Source of the DNA: an uncultured Bacteroidia bacterium
Lineage (GTDB): Bacteria; Bacteroidota; Bacteroidia; Bacteroidales; F082
NCBI GenBank assembly: GCA_902801465.1
Contig: CADCIH010000001.1
Span: forward strand, 186,001 to 250,000
DNA length: 64,000 nt
Direction of reading: 5' to 3'
Position 1 is the first letter of the stretch. Each line of letters starts with the position of its first letter. A model generated the notes under the pieces. It did no database searches and was not told the DNA's origin. It saw only the letters and a list, made by a program, of their open reading frames with translations. Position numbers and translations under genes: made by a program. Positions 35,710-44,535 of this stretch are shown piece after piece.

Positions 35710-36876
35710 GAACTGCTTGTATAGATTCACCAATTTGGCACCGTCAATTTTCCAGTTGTATTTATCAATCACCGCTTGACGACCTTTTCGAATGTAGTCG
35801 TTCAAGTGTTCGGGGTGCGCATAAAACTCAGCGATGATATCGGCAAGTTCCTCAGGATGATCGTACCGGTAACTGACACCGCTTTCAGTTTCTTTCATGA
35901 TGCGCACTAAGGGGTCACAATTTGAAACAACCATGGGGATTCCGGCATACATATATTGGAATATCTTATGCGGAATCGTGTTATCCGTATGTCCAGACTT
36001 AATGTGAGGTATCAGTGCTATATTAGCTGATTCGTACAGTTCGCAAATCTCAGTGTAATGCCTAAAACCATGGACCGTGACATTATCCTGGACATGCAGT
36101 TCATCAATTAATCCTTTAATGTCTTTCAAATAGCTTCCGTCACCAACCAAATCAAAGTGAACTTCAATTCCCTTGTCTTTCAAAAGTGCGATGGCTTGAA
36201 TCACTGTTTGAATGCCGCGATGATAATTGATTCCACCCACATACAACATTCTGAACAGGTCTGTATTGAACTCTTTTCTCTCAATTGGGTCAAACTGCTC
36301 AATGTTCAGCGTATTTGAAACAACCTCGATGTTTTCGGGCTTTACACCCAGAGAACTGATGCGAGTTTTAGCCTCGTCAACCACTACAATGACCCGGTCT
36401 GCTGAGGAACTCATCTCTTTCTCGTACCTAATCCATTGTTTATTCGACGACAAAAGTTTCCCGAGAAATGAATTTGTATGAGTGGACAACTGCAGTAGGA
36501 CAGGCCAGTTTTCATGCAAGTCGAGCACGAATTTTACTCCATATTTTCGTTTTGCTTCATATCCCACCTTGGCCAAAGGAAGATCGTGAATATGGATGGC
36601 ATCAAAATGAATTTGTGCAAATAGTTCATCCACATATTTTCGCCAATAATTGAAATAGAACGGAAATTTCAGCACCCCAACGCTTGATTTGAAGACAAAA
36701 GAAGAAACAGGTTTACGATGGATGATGCCGTATGAAGTTTTTTCAAGCAACGGTTCGGCCTTCTTTTGAAAACAAGCAATATGCACCTCATTGCCTGCGG
36801 CAGTCAATGATTTCATCTCATTTTCAACTCGGGTGTCCGGAGGGAACGGGTGGTCCAACAGCATTAATATCTTCAT
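35701..36876 (-). CDS. Glycosyltransferase family 4-like protein
   Basis: 391 aa, GT-B fold. The N-terminal MKILMLLDHPFPPDTRVENEM is typical of GT4 acceptor domains; AIHIHDLPLAK and VLDLHENWP follow. The C-terminal nucleotide-sugar domain shows RMLYVGGINYHRGIQTVIQA, LVGDGSYLKDIK, VHGFRHYTEICELYESANIALIPH and QYMYAGIPMVVSNCD. It is the third gene of a minus-strand operon (YfhO, GT, GT) with 13 nt to the preceding gene. Base composition is A/T-rich compared with the upstream operon members, suggesting a separate origin for this end of the cluster. Confidence 0.87.
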   Translation of the reverse strand: MKILMLLDHPFPPDTRVENEMKSLTAAGNEVHIACFQKKAEPLLEKTSYGIIHRKPVSSFVFKSSVGVLKFPFYFNYWRKYVDELFAQIHFDAIHIHDLPLAKVGYEAKRKYGVKFVLDLHENWPVLLQLSTHTNSFLGKLLSSNKQWIRYEKEMSSSADRVIVVVDEAKTRISSLGVKPENIEVVSNTLNIEQFDPIERKEFNTDLFRMLYVGGINYHRGIQTVIQAIALLKDKGIEVHFDLVGDGSYLKDIKGLIDELHVQDNVTVHGFRHYTEICELYESANIALIPHIKSGHTDNTIPHKIFQYMYAGIPMVVSNCDPLVRIMKETESGVSYRYDHPEELADIIAEFYAHPEHLNDYIRKGRQAVIDKYNWKIDGAKLVNLYKQFLA

Positions 36877-36889
36877 CTCTAAAGTGTTT

Positions 36890-38206
36890 TTATCGTAATG
36901 AATGGGTGTTAATAATCCTCACAAATAATTCTGCCTGATTCTTTCGCGAGTATTCCTTGATGGCGGGGTTGTCGTTGGAAAGCAACCCGATTTCAAGATG
37001 TTTTTTGAAAAGGTCTTTGACGACGGTTTTCATCCTACTGGTGTCCTCAAAACCAACTGTCACTCCGGAATTGGTCTCGGTGAGAATCTTTGCCGTGTCG
37101 CCGTTGGTGGGACCGATGCAGAGGATGGGTTTGCCAGAGGCCATGTATTCGAAAACTTTGGCGGGGATTAATCCGAGGGTGTCGGCCTCGTCGTTTGACA
37201 TGAGAGGGAGCAAAAGCACGCTCGATTGGTGGAGGGCGTCGGCCACCTGATCGTGGGGGATGTAGGGTGAGAGCACGACGTGGTCTTTCAGCCCGTTTCT
37301 AGTGATGGTCTGGGTCACTTCCTTGTCGACCTGGCCGATTAGCTTGACTTGCAGCTTCTCAGCGAAACGGGAGTCTTCGCCAACCAGCTCACCCAGCGCC
37401 TGCCAAAGGCATTCGGGGTTGCGTACCTTGAAGAGCACCCCAAGATAGGTGAGGGTGAACTTGTCCGACACGAAGGGATTGCCTGTTTGGCCGAGGTCGC
37501 TTTCATCGAAGCCGTTGTAAACGACATCCGCTTTCGGGGCGCCGAGAGCCTCGAGTCTCCTGGCCCAGTTGGGACTCACGGTGACTACCTTGTCGGCCTT
37601 GGTGAGCACCTCGTGTTCCAGACGATGGTGTTTGCGGTCGGCCCAACGGGTGAGACGCAACTTGCTATAGTAGTCGATCTCCGTCCACGGGTCGCGGAAG
37701 TCGGCGATCCATGGTATACCCAATGCTTCCTTCAGTTGCATGGCGATCAGGTGCATCGAGTGGGGTGGTCCCGTGCTGATGATGGCATCCACGGGATGTT
37801 CTTTCAGATAGGACTTGAGGTATTTGACCGAAGGCTTCACCCACCAGCAGCGGGCGTCGGGGATGAAGAAATTGCCTCTGATCCAGATGGAGAGGCGTTC
37901 TTTCCATCCTTGCTTGTGTCCCGTGTCGTCGATGAAACCGGCCTTCACCTTCTGTTCTTTCTTCATGCCGAGGAACTTCTTGTAGAAGCTGTAGGGCTCG
38001 GTGATGGGCTGCCGTATGACCTCAACCTCGGGTCTCACGTCTTTCTCGAGGGAGGGGTCCTCGACGGGATATTCGGCTCCTTCGGCGGTGTAAACCACGG
38101 GTTGCCAGCCGTATTCTGGCAGGTATTTTGACATCTTCAGCCAGCGTTGCACGCCGCTGCCGCCTGAAGGAGGCCAATAATAGGTGATGATCAAAACCCG
38201 TTTCAT
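36890..38206 (-). CDS. Glycosyltransferase (GT4-like, WcaI-type)
   Basis: 438 aa. N-terminal MKRVLIITYYWPPSGGSGVQRW is characteristic of GT4-like enzymes, followed by DAIISTGPPHSMHLIA and WIADFRDPWTEIDYY. The C-terminal donor-binding half has VVTVSPNWARRLEALG, YNGFDESD, FTLTYLGVLFKVRNPE and FEYMASGKPILCIGP. Its ATG overlaps the stop of the upstream YfhO-like gene by 4 nt, indicating coupled translation. Substrate unknown. Confidence 0.87.
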   Translation of the reverse strand: MKRVLIITYYWPPSGGSGVQRWLKMSKYLPEYGWQPVVYTAEGAEYPVEDPSLEKDVRPEVEVIRQPITEPYSFYKKFLGMKKEQKVKAGFIDDTGHKQGWKERLSIWIRGNFFIPDARCWWVKPSVKYLKSYLKEHPVDAIISTGPPHSMHLIAMQLKEALGIPWIADFRDPWTEIDYYSKLRLTRWADRKHHRLEHEVLTKADKVVTVSPNWARRLEALGAPKADVVYNGFDESDLGQTGNPFVSDKFTLTYLGVLFKVRNPECLWQALGELVGEDSRFAEKLQVKLIGQVDKEVTQTITRNGLKDHVVLSPYIPHDQVADALHQSSVLLLPLMSNDEADTLGLIPAKVFEYMASGKPILCIGPTNGDTAKILTETNSGVTVGFEDTSRMKTVVKDLFKKHLEIGLLSNDNPAIKEYSRKNQAELFVRIINTHSLR

Positions 38207-40704
38207 GCCTGTTTCTTCTTTCTGAGACTGAGAACGATGGCTGTGATTAATCCGATGATTAGTATTAATGAACTAATCAGTTGTATGGTATTTCCTACTT
38301 TCCAAATCTTGGGTGCGTATTGCATCACGATCTGGTGGTTTCCGGCAGGGATCAAGGCTGCCCTGAGCAGGTAGTTGGCTCTGAGCAGGGGGTGTTCGTT
38401 GCCATCTACAAACATTTTCCAGCCTGAGTCACTCCATATCTCGGAGAAGACCACGAGTTGGTCGATGTCGGAGTTGAAATGATAGGTGAGTTGGTTGGGT
38501 CGGTATTCGGTCAGTTCGATTTCTCCGGTGCGGCTGTCACCGCCGTCGTAGCTACCCACCTCGGGTTGGAATTCCTTATGAAGGATGGCGGTATGGCGCA
38601 GGCCGGTGGTGTTGAGTGCCTCGAATTCCTCGTTGGGGGTCTCCACCCAGCGGATGTTGTCGACGATCCAGGCGTTGCCGAAGGCGCATGGGTTCACGAT
38701 GGGTTCCACGTCGGGGCTGTAGATGATGTATTTGGTGTTCAGCATGTTGAGCATCCTTTCCTGCTGTAAGGCCAGCTGGAGGGTTACGTCGGAGTCGACG
38801 GTTTTCATGAGGCTGCCGAACTGGCGAATCTCAGTGTTGAGGTAACCGGTGATGAGGTCTTGGTAGCGGCGTAGCTTGGCACCGTGGTAGCCGCCGATCG
38901 ACTTGTGGAAGTAGGAGGTGCTTGCGTCGTTGAACACGTCCTTGGTCAGGTTGAGCACCCTGAAGTCGAGCGACTTGTCGTTCAGTATGAAGTTGTCGGC
39001 CACTGTGGGCTTGAAGGGTTTTTCGGCCAGTTGTTTGCTGATGAAGTTGTCGTTGTTGAGGTAGCGTTTGTCGATGGGGAACATGTCGACAAGCACGAGG
39101 GCGCCGAGGATGATGAAGGCGGGGGTGGCTTTCATCTTTCCTTTTCCGTAGAGGAAGATGGGTATGGCGGCAAGAAGGATGAACAGGAGGCTGCGGATGG
39201 CGTCTTTGCGGAAGATGGCCACGCGGACGTTCTCGAGTTGGGTGGCGAAGGCTTTGTAGGTGGCGCCGTCTTGGCCGGCCGACAGCTCGGCGAACTGTTG
39301 TGCCTCACCTTGGCTGAGGAAGCTGAAGAACAGTTTGGGTGCGATATAGAACAACAGGCAGATGCCGGCGGTGATGCCGAGGGAGAGGTAAAACTTCTTT
39401 GCGTTTTTCTTGAAGCTCTCTTGGTCTTTCAGTAGTTCGGCCAGACCCATGATGCCGAGCAGGGGCATGGTGAGTTCGGCGATGACCAGGGTCATGGACA
39501 CTGCGCGGAACTTGTTGTAGCCGGGGATGTAGTCGATGAAGAAGTTGGTGAATCCCATGAAGTTCTTTCCCCAGCTGAGCAGGATGGAGAGCAGGGTGGC
39601 GATGAGCAGGGCCCATTTCAGCTTGCCTTTCACGCAGAGGGCGCCGAGGACGAAGAGGAACACCACGATGGCGCCCACGTAGACGGGGCCGCTGGTGCCG
39701 GGCTGGTCGCCCCAATAGGCGTTGCTTTGTGCGATGCTGGGACGGAAGCGGCTGTCGGCTTTGTCGAGTGCGGGGTTGCCATTGCCGATGTAGGCCGAGG
39801 CGCCGCCTTTGGCGTTGGGGATGAGCAGACTCCATGTCTCGCCGATGCCATAGCTCCACTGGGTGATGTAGTCGCGGTCGAGGCCTTTGGTCTGGTTGGC
39901 GGCGTCTTGTGTGAGCACGGGTTTGCCACGGGTGGTCTCCTTGCTGAACTCATAGTTACCATAAAGGTTAGTCGAACAGGTGAGTACCGCCAGGATGCCA
40001 GCCACGATCAAACAAAGGGAGGCTTTTACGAAACGTCCCACTTGTTTTTCCCTGAGGTCGCTGATGAATTGGGCGATGACGAAGATGATGACGACGAGAA
40101 GGAGGTAATAGGTGATTTGCAGGTGGTTGGATTTGACTTCCAGGGCGAGGGCGATGGCGGTCAGCACGGAGCCCCAGAGGTATTTTCCTTTGTATGTCAT
40201 GATGATGCCCGCCAGCACGGGAGCCATATAGGCCATGGCGAAGGCCTTGGTGTTGTGTCCGGCCCCGAGGATGATGAACAGATAGGACGTCAACCCGTAG
40301 GCCAAGCCTCCGATGAAACTGATCCAGACACTGCAATCCAGCACCAGTAGCAGGATGAAGAATCCCAGCATGCTGATGAAAACCACACCTATCGGGTAAG
40401 GGAAGCCCGCGGTCAGCGCTTTGCCCAGGTATTGCATCAGGTTGCTGCTGCTTTTCAAGGAGGTGTTCCATGCAGGCATGCCGCCGAAGAGCGAGTTGGT
40501 CCACAGCGACTGCTCGCCGGTGGCGTCGCGGTAATCGGTGATTTCCTTCGACAAGCCCTTGTACATCTCGATGTCGTGCTGCTTGATGCGCTTTCCTTCG
40601 AGGATGGCAGGAGAGAAGTATATCAAGGTGATTAATGCGAAACCAAGTATGCAGGCCGCTATTCCTATGGCCTTTTTGTTCTTTTCAAAGAATGTGTTTT
40701 TCAT
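38203..40704 (-). CDS. YfhO family membrane protein
   Basis: 833 aa with about 12-14 hydrophobic segments, a large loop and a terminal membrane helix. The N-terminal half (ITLIYFSPAILEGKRIKQHD; GMPAWNTSLKSS) and the C-terminal soluble domain (RVLNLTKDVFNDASTSYFH; GYHGAKLRRYQDLITGY; LVVFSEIWSDSGWKMFVDGN) are those of Bacteroidota YfhO proteins, relatives of GT-C glycosyltransferases. B. subtilis YfhO is linked to glycosylation of lipoteichoic acid. Here it heads the operon with two glycosyltransferases, so transfer of a lipid-linked sugar on the outer face of the membrane is plausible. Confidence 0.85.
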   Translation of the reverse strand: MKNTFFEKNKKAIGIAACILGFALITLIYFSPAILEGKRIKQHDIEMYKGLSKEITDYRDATGEQSLWTNSLFGGMPAWNTSLKSSSNLMQYLGKALTAGFPYPIGVVFISMLGFFILLLVLDCSVWISFIGGLAYGLTSYLFIILGAGHNTKAFAMAYMAPVLAGIIMTYKGKYLWGSVLTAIALALEVKSNHLQITYYLLLVVIIFVIAQFISDLREKQVGRFVKASLCLIVAGILAVLTCSTNLYGNYEFSKETTRGKPVLTQDAANQTKGLDRDYITQWSYGIGETWSLLIPNAKGGASAYIGNGNPALDKADSRFRPSIAQSNAYWGDQPGTSGPVYVGAIVVFLFVLGALCVKGKLKWALLIATLLSILLSWGKNFMGFTNFFIDYIPGYNKFRAVSMTLVIAELTMPLLGIMGLAELLKDQESFKKNAKKFYLSLGITAGICLLFYIAPKLFFSFLSQGEAQQFAELSAGQDGATYKAFATQLENVRVAIFRKDAIRSLLFILLAAIPIFLYGKGKMKATPAFIILGALVLVDMFPIDKRYLNNDNFISKQLAEKPFKPTVADNFILNDKSLDFRVLNLTKDVFNDASTSYFHKSIGGYHGAKLRRYQDLITGYLNTEIRQFGSLMKTVDSDVTLQLALQQERMLNMLNTKYIIYSPDVEPIVNPCAFGNAWIVDNIRWVETPNEEFEALNTTGLRHTAILHKEFQPEVGSYDGGDSRTGEIELTEYRPNQLTYHFNSDIDQLVVFSEIWSDSGWKMFVDGNEHPLLRANYLLRAALIPAGNHQIVMQYAPKIWKVGNTIQLISSLILIIGLITAIVLSLRKKKQA

Positions 40705-40732
40705 CGGTAGAAATGAGTTTGCTATTAGGCTG

Positions 40733-40740
40733 CGAATTTA
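40733..40740 (-). promoter_or_regulatory. Possible -7 box for the YfhO operon
   Basis: The minus strand reads TAAATTCG, one mismatch to TAnnTTTG, 28 nt before the ATG at 40704. Confidence 0.3.
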
Positions 40741-40753
40741 CAATAATTTTTCC

Positions 40754-40761
40754 TATTTTTG
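40754..40761 (+). promoter_or_regulatory. -7 promoter box for the 40785 glycosyltransferase
   Basis: TATTTTTG, 23 nt before the ATG at 40785. Confidence 0.5.
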
Positions 40762-40784
40762 CTTTTTGATTGTCGGTAACCTCC

Positions 40785-41897
40785 ATGAAAATTGCAATTG
40801 TCGGATCGGCCTATCCTTATCGAGGCGGCATCGCGGCCTTTAGCGAGCGTCTGGCGCGTCAGTTCCAGGCTGAAGGCCATCAGGTGGACCTCTATACGTT
40901 CACGCTGCAATATCCTAAAGCGTTGTTTCCTGGCAAAACCCAGTTCTCCGAGGGACCGGCGCCAGCGGATTTGAACATTAATCGCTGCATTAATTCCATT
41001 AATCCTTTCAATTGGAGGGATGTGGCTCGGCATATCAGCCGCGAACGTTATGATATGGTGATGTTCGCCTATTGGATGTCGTTCTTTGCCCCTTGTTACA
41101 CTGCCATCGCCCGCCGGTTGAGGGAAGTGAAACGTATTGCGCTGGTGCACAACATGATGCCGCATGAAAAATCGCTTCTCGACAAGTTGTTTCCTCCGCC
41201 TTTCGTGAAGGAGATGGATGGTTTTGTGGCCTTGTCGAAATCGGTTCTTGACGATGTGGCGCAGCTTGACAAGAAAGGCAAACCCAAGGCCTGGTCGCCG
41301 CATCCGGTGTATGACCATTACGGGCCCATCGAGTCACGTGAGGTCGCATTGGAACGTCTGGGACTTGACTCCCAGTTCCGTTACCTGCTGTTCTTCGGGT
41401 TGGTCCGTGCCTACAAGGGGTTGGACCTGCTGTTGGATGCCTTTGCCGACGAGCGGCTTCGGGGACGAGGTGTAAGGGTTTTGGTAGCGGGTGAGTTTTA
41501 CGATGCCAAAGAGCCTTATCTGGAACAGATCAAGCGGCTGGGATTGGAGGACCATGTGGTGGTGTGCGACAAGTTCATCCCTGATGAGCAAGTGAAAGAC
41601 TATTTCAATGCGGCTGAGATCGTGGTTCAGCCGTATAAGTCGGCTACCCAGAGCGGGGTCACTCAGATCGCCTATCATTTTGAGAAGCCCATGCTGGTGA
41701 CCAACGTGGGCGGACTGGAGGAGATTGTCCCCAACGGGAAGGTGGGATATGCGGTCAATCCCGACGCCCGCAGCATCGCCGATGCGTTGGTGGATTATTT
41801 TGAGTATGACCGAAAAGAGGAGTTTGTCGGGAACTTGAAGGTGGAGAAGGAAAAATACTCCTGGGAGAAACTTTCAAACGTGATATTGAACCTATGA
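40785..41897 (+). CDS. Glycosyltransferase family 4 protein
   Basis: 370 aa, GT-B fold. I use the ATG at 40785 (MKIAIVGSAYPYRGGIAAFS) rather than an upstream TTG at 40770. Seen: glycine-rich acceptor loop YRGGIAAF, FAYWMSFFAPCYTAIARR, the linker ALSKSVLDDV, and the donor domain YLLFFGLVRAYKGLDLLLDA, LVAGEFYDAKEPY and VVQPYKSATQSGVTQIAYHF with EKPMLVTNVGG. It overlaps the following methyltransferase gene by 4 nt (ATGA), forming a two-gene operon divergent from the YfhO operon. Confidence 0.9.
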   Translation: MKIAIVGSAYPYRGGIAAFSERLARQFQAEGHQVDLYTFTLQYPKALFPGKTQFSEGPAPADLNINRCINSINPFNWRDVARHISRERYDMVMFAYWMSFFAPCYTAIARRLREVKRIALVHNMMPHEKSLLDKLFPPPFVKEMDGFVALSKSVLDDVAQLDKKGKPKAWSPHPVYDHYGPIESREVALERLGLDSQFRYLLFFGLVRAYKGLDLLLDAFADERLRGRGVRVLVAGEFYDAKEPYLEQIKRLGLEDHVVVCDKFIPDEQVKDYFNAAEIVVQPYKSATQSGVTQIAYHFEKPMLVTNVGGLEEIVPNGKVGYAVNPDARSIADALVDYFEYDRKEEFVGNLKVEKEKYSWEKLSNVILNL

Positions 41898-42673
41898 AAA
41901 AGATTATCGCCTTATTTACCAAGATATTTCCCCGCCAGTTTTTGATCAAGTGCAGTTATCTGTTCAGTTTTTTGATCAAGCCTTTCTATTGGGGCGACAA
42001 GGTGGAGTGCCCGGTATGTGGCAAGCATTTCCGTAAGTTCTTGCCATACGGCTATGGGCACGCTGTTGATAACCGTATGTGTCCCAATTGTTTGTCGCTT
42101 GAGCGTCACCGTTTGTTGTGGCTTTATCTGAAAGAGAAGACGGACTTTTTCACGGCACCGTTGAAGGTCTTGCATTTTGCTCCGGAGCAGCCGTTCTTGA
42201 AGCGTTTCCGAGCCTTGAAGAACTTGGATTACACCACGGCCGACCTGGATTCGCCCATTGCCGATTTGCATCTGGACGTGACGGCCATCGACCAGCCCTC
42301 GGACACTTACGATGTGGTCATCTGCAACCATGTGTTGGAGCATGTGAGCGATGCCAATAAGGCTTTCAAGGAGATACAGCGCATCTTGAAGCCAGGGGGA
42401 TGGGCCATTTTGCTGGTTCCCATTAATCCCGATGTGGATACCTTTGAGGATCCTTCGGTCACTGATCCGAAAGAGCGTGAGCGTTTGTTTGGCCAGTACG
42501 ACCATGTCCGCCAGTTCGGTCGCGATTATGCGGAGGTGCTTCGCAAGGCAGGCTTTGAGGTAGTGGAGGACAGGCTCTACTATGAGCTTTCGGAGGAGCA
42601 GCGTCAGCGGATGAGGTTGGCGAGAAGAGGGGAGGAGATTGTTTATAAATGCGAGATAAGAGATAAGAGATAA
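41894..42673 (+). CDS. SAM-dependent methyltransferase with N-terminal Cys4 zinc-ribbon-like motif
   Basis: 259 aa. Near residue 37 is CPVCGKHF, paired with CPNC some 25 residues later, a likely zinc site. A class I methyltransferase domain follows: KVLHFAPEQPFLKRF, then acidic YTTADLDSPIADLHLDV, YDVVICNHVLEHVSDANKAF and LKPGGWAILLVP. The N-terminus also has a hydrophobic stretch (FLIKCSYLFSFLIKPFYWG) that may sit at the membrane. Translationally coupled to the preceding glycosyltransferase, so a sugar O-methylation role is likely. The last residues (EIRDKR) and the stop are encoded by a heptanucleotide repeat array. Confidence 0.82.
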   Translation: MKKIIALFTKIFPRQFLIKCSYLFSFLIKPFYWGDKVECPVCGKHFRKFLPYGYGHAVDNRMCPNCLSLERHRLLWLYLKEKTDFFTAPLKVLHFAPEQPFLKRFRALKNLDYTTADLDSPIADLHLDVTAIDQPSDTYDVVICNHVLEHVSDANKAFKEIQRILKPGGWAILLVPINPDVDTFEDPSVTDPKERERLFGQYDHVRQFGRDYAEVLRKAGFEVVEDRLYYELSEEQRQRMRLARRGEEIVYKCEIRDKR

Positions 42674-42734
42674 AAGATAAGAGATAAAAGTTGGAAGTGG
42701 TAACTGAACTTTTATCTCTTATCTCTTATCTATT
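42653..42734. repeat. Heptanucleotide array with inverted copy after the methyltransferase gene
   Basis: Plus-strand units of the type AGAGATA/AAAGATA run from 42653 to 42690 and contain the TAA stop at 42671-42673. A reverse-complement copy (42709-42734) follows, so transcripts can fold a 15-bp stem (42676-42690 with 42709-42723) around an 18-nt loop. It may work as a transcript 3' end, but there is no following T-run. Confidence 0.7.
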
Positions 42735-42741
42735 AACTAAA

Positions 42742-42764
42742 GAAGGCCGCCAATGGCGGCCTTC
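42742..42764 (-). terminator. Terminator of rpmH
   Basis: A perfect 10-bp GC-rich stem (42742-42751 with 42755-42764) has a 3-nt loop and a short T-rich tail on the minus strand. It lies about 45 nt past the rpmH stop. Confidence 0.7.
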
Positions 42765-42808
42765 GGTTATACCTTAAATAAGAAATAGAAACGGCTTCTA
42801 TCTTTATT

Positions 42809-42955
42809 TTAGTATTCGTCAGAAACAGTGAGTCTCTTTCTGCCTTTAGCTCTTCTGCGGGCTAAGACCTTGCGGCCGTTGGCAGTTGACATTCTCTCTC
42901 TGAAACCATGTTTGTTTCTGCGTTTTCTGTTCGATGGTTGGAAAGTGCGTTTCAT
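42809..42955 (-). CDS. rpmH: 50S ribosomal protein L34
   Basis: 48-aa basic ribosomal protein, found by translating the minus strand by hand because it is short. It begins [19 protein letters not shown] and continues with [20 protein letters not shown] to a C-terminus LTVSDEY. This is the universally conserved L34 sequence pattern; the acidic end is common in Bacteroidota. It has its own -7 box with a leader of about 45 nt and its own terminator, so it is transcribed alone. No rnpA or dnaA neighbour is visible. Confidence 0.97.
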   Translation of the reverse strand: MKRTFQPSNRKRRNKHGFRERMSTANGRKVLARRRAKGRKRLTVSDEY

Positions 42956-43000
42956 TTTCGTATATGTATTAATTAATTTCTAATCCTTCAATTCGGGCTG

Positions 43001-43008
43001 CAAAAATA
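43001..43008 (-). promoter_or_regulatory. -7 promoter box for rpmH
   Basis: The minus strand reads TATTTTTG, within about 95 bases of A/T-rich non-coding DNA between rpmH and pepD. Confidence 0.6.
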
Positions 43009-43051
43009 CAAAATATTTTGTTTCACGCAACTTTTTCTGAAAAATTTATTT

Positions 43052-44518
43052 TCAAGCCACTGTTTCTTTCACGGGGATGTTTTTCAGTGTCTCAACCAGG
43101 AACTCCCAGAACGGGGCGACGCTTTCGATGAGCAGGGCTTCGTCGGGTGAGTGCGGGTGGACCAGGGTAGGACCGAAGCTCACCATGTCCCAATGCGGGT
43201 ATTTCGAGCCGAGGATGCCGCATTCGAGGCCGGCGTGGATGACCATCACTTTGGGTTCCTTGCCGAACTTGGCTTTATAGACGGCTTTCATGGTGTTGAG
43301 GATGGGTGAGTCGGGGTTCGGTTTCCAGCCCGGGTAGTCGCCGGTGGAGTAGGCTTCGGCGCCGTTGTCGGTGAGGTTCTTGCGGATCTGGGCGGCCAGC
43401 TTGTCCTTGTCGGCATCGACGAGGCTACGGGTCAGCGAGGCGCACACGATCTTGCCTTCGTCCATCTTGATGGTGGCGAGGTTCGAGGAGGTCTCGGTGG
43501 TGCCTTCGAAGTCGTTCGACATGGCGATGACGCCGTTGGGGTAACGGGCGATGGCGCAGAAGAGGTTGTCCTGTGTGGTGAGGTCGATGACCTGTTTGGG
43601 CATCTCGGCTGGTTCGCAGAGGATGGCCATTTCGGGCTCGATGCCTTCGAACTCTTCCTTTACGATTTCCTCATATTCCTTGGCATATTCTTCAAACTCG
43701 GCTTTCTTGGCTTCGGGGACGACCACGATGGCCATGGCTTCTCTTGGGATGGCGTTGCGGAGGCTGCCACCGTCGATGCAGGCCATGCGGAGGCCGTATT
43801 TCTCAGCGGCCATGAGCATCATGGTGTTGAGCACCTTGTTGGCGTTGGCGCGACCGAGGTTGATGTCCATGCCTGAGTGGCCGCCTTTGAGGCCTTTCAC
43901 GAAGAGCTTGTAGGCCACCATGCCGGCGGGCACGGCTTCATAGGAAGGAGTCCAGGTGCCAATGTTGTCAATGCCACCGGCGCAACCCACGTAGAGTTCG
44001 CCTTCGGTCTCCGAGTCCATGTTGAGCAGGATGTCGCCTTGCAGGACGCCGGGTTTCAGCAGGTTGGCGCCTGTCATGCCAGTCTCTTCGTCGATGGTGA
44101 AGAGGGCTTCGACGGGACCGTGTTCGATGTCGGTGGCTTCGAGCACTGCCATGGCGGCGGCGGCTCCCAGACCGTCGTCAGCGCCGAGGGTGGTGCCGTT
44201 GGCCTTTACCCAACCGTCTTCGATGTGGGTCTCAATGGGGTCGTTCTCAAAGTCGTGCGGGTTGCCATCGTTCTTCTGCGGCACCATGTCGAGGTGGGCC
44301 TGCAGGATGACGCCCTTGCGGTTCTCCATGCCAGGAGTGGCGGGCTTGCGCATGATCACGTTGCCGCAGTCATCGACCATAGTCTCCAAACCATGGTCTT
44401 CGCCCCACTGTTTCATGAAGGCGATCACCTTGGCTTCTTTCTTCGAGGGACGCGGGATTTGCGTCAGGCTGTGGAAGTTCTTCCAAATGCCACTGGGTTG
44501 TAATTCTTGAATTGTCAT
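43052..44518 (-). CDS. pepD: Aminoacyl-histidine dipeptidase (PepD, M20 family)
   Basis: 488-aa cytosolic zinc dipeptidase of broad specificity. Metal-site motifs are visible: LQAHLDMVPQKN, TTLGADDGLGAAAAMAVLE and FTIDEETGMTGANLL; the dimerisation region has GLKGGHSGMDINLGRANANK. The C-terminal HAGLECGILGSKYPHWDMVSFGP holds the last ligand region. Length agrees with E. coli PepD. It follows the ABC exporter gene by 17 nt on the same strand and probably ends that transcript. Confidence 0.96.
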   Translation of the reverse strand: MTIQELQPSGIWKNFHSLTQIPRPSKKEAKVIAFMKQWGEDHGLETMVDDCGNVIMRKPATPGMENRKGVILQAHLDMVPQKNDGNPHDFENDPIETHIEDGWVKANGTTLGADDGLGAAAAMAVLEATDIEHGPVEALFTIDEETGMTGANLLKPGVLQGDILLNMDSETEGELYVGCAGGIDNIGTWTPSYEAVPAGMVAYKLFVKGLKGGHSGMDINLGRANANKVLNTMMLMAAEKYGLRMACIDGGSLRNAIPREAMAIVVVPEAKKAEFEEYAKEYEEIVKEEFEGIEPEMAILCEPAEMPKQVIDLTTQDNLFCAIARYPNGVIAMSNDFEGTTETSSNLATIKMDEGKIVCASLTRSLVDADKDKLAAQIRKNLTDNGAEAYSTGDYPGWKPNPDSPILNTMKAVYKAKFGKEPKVMVIHAGLECGILGSKYPHWDMVSFGPTLVHPHSPDEALLIESVAPFWEFLVETLKNIPVKETVA

Positions 44519-44535
44519 AGTGTTATGATTTTATG

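Noticed and set aside
39727..40350. Plus-strand open frame of 207 codons opposite the YfhO-like gene
   Set aside because: No motif or promoter, and it lies wholly inside a conserved membrane protein gene.
42653..42734. Possible CRISPR-like array because of repeated short units
   Set aside because: Units are 7 nt with no spacers and there are no cas genes; it is a simple tandem repeat with an inverted copy.
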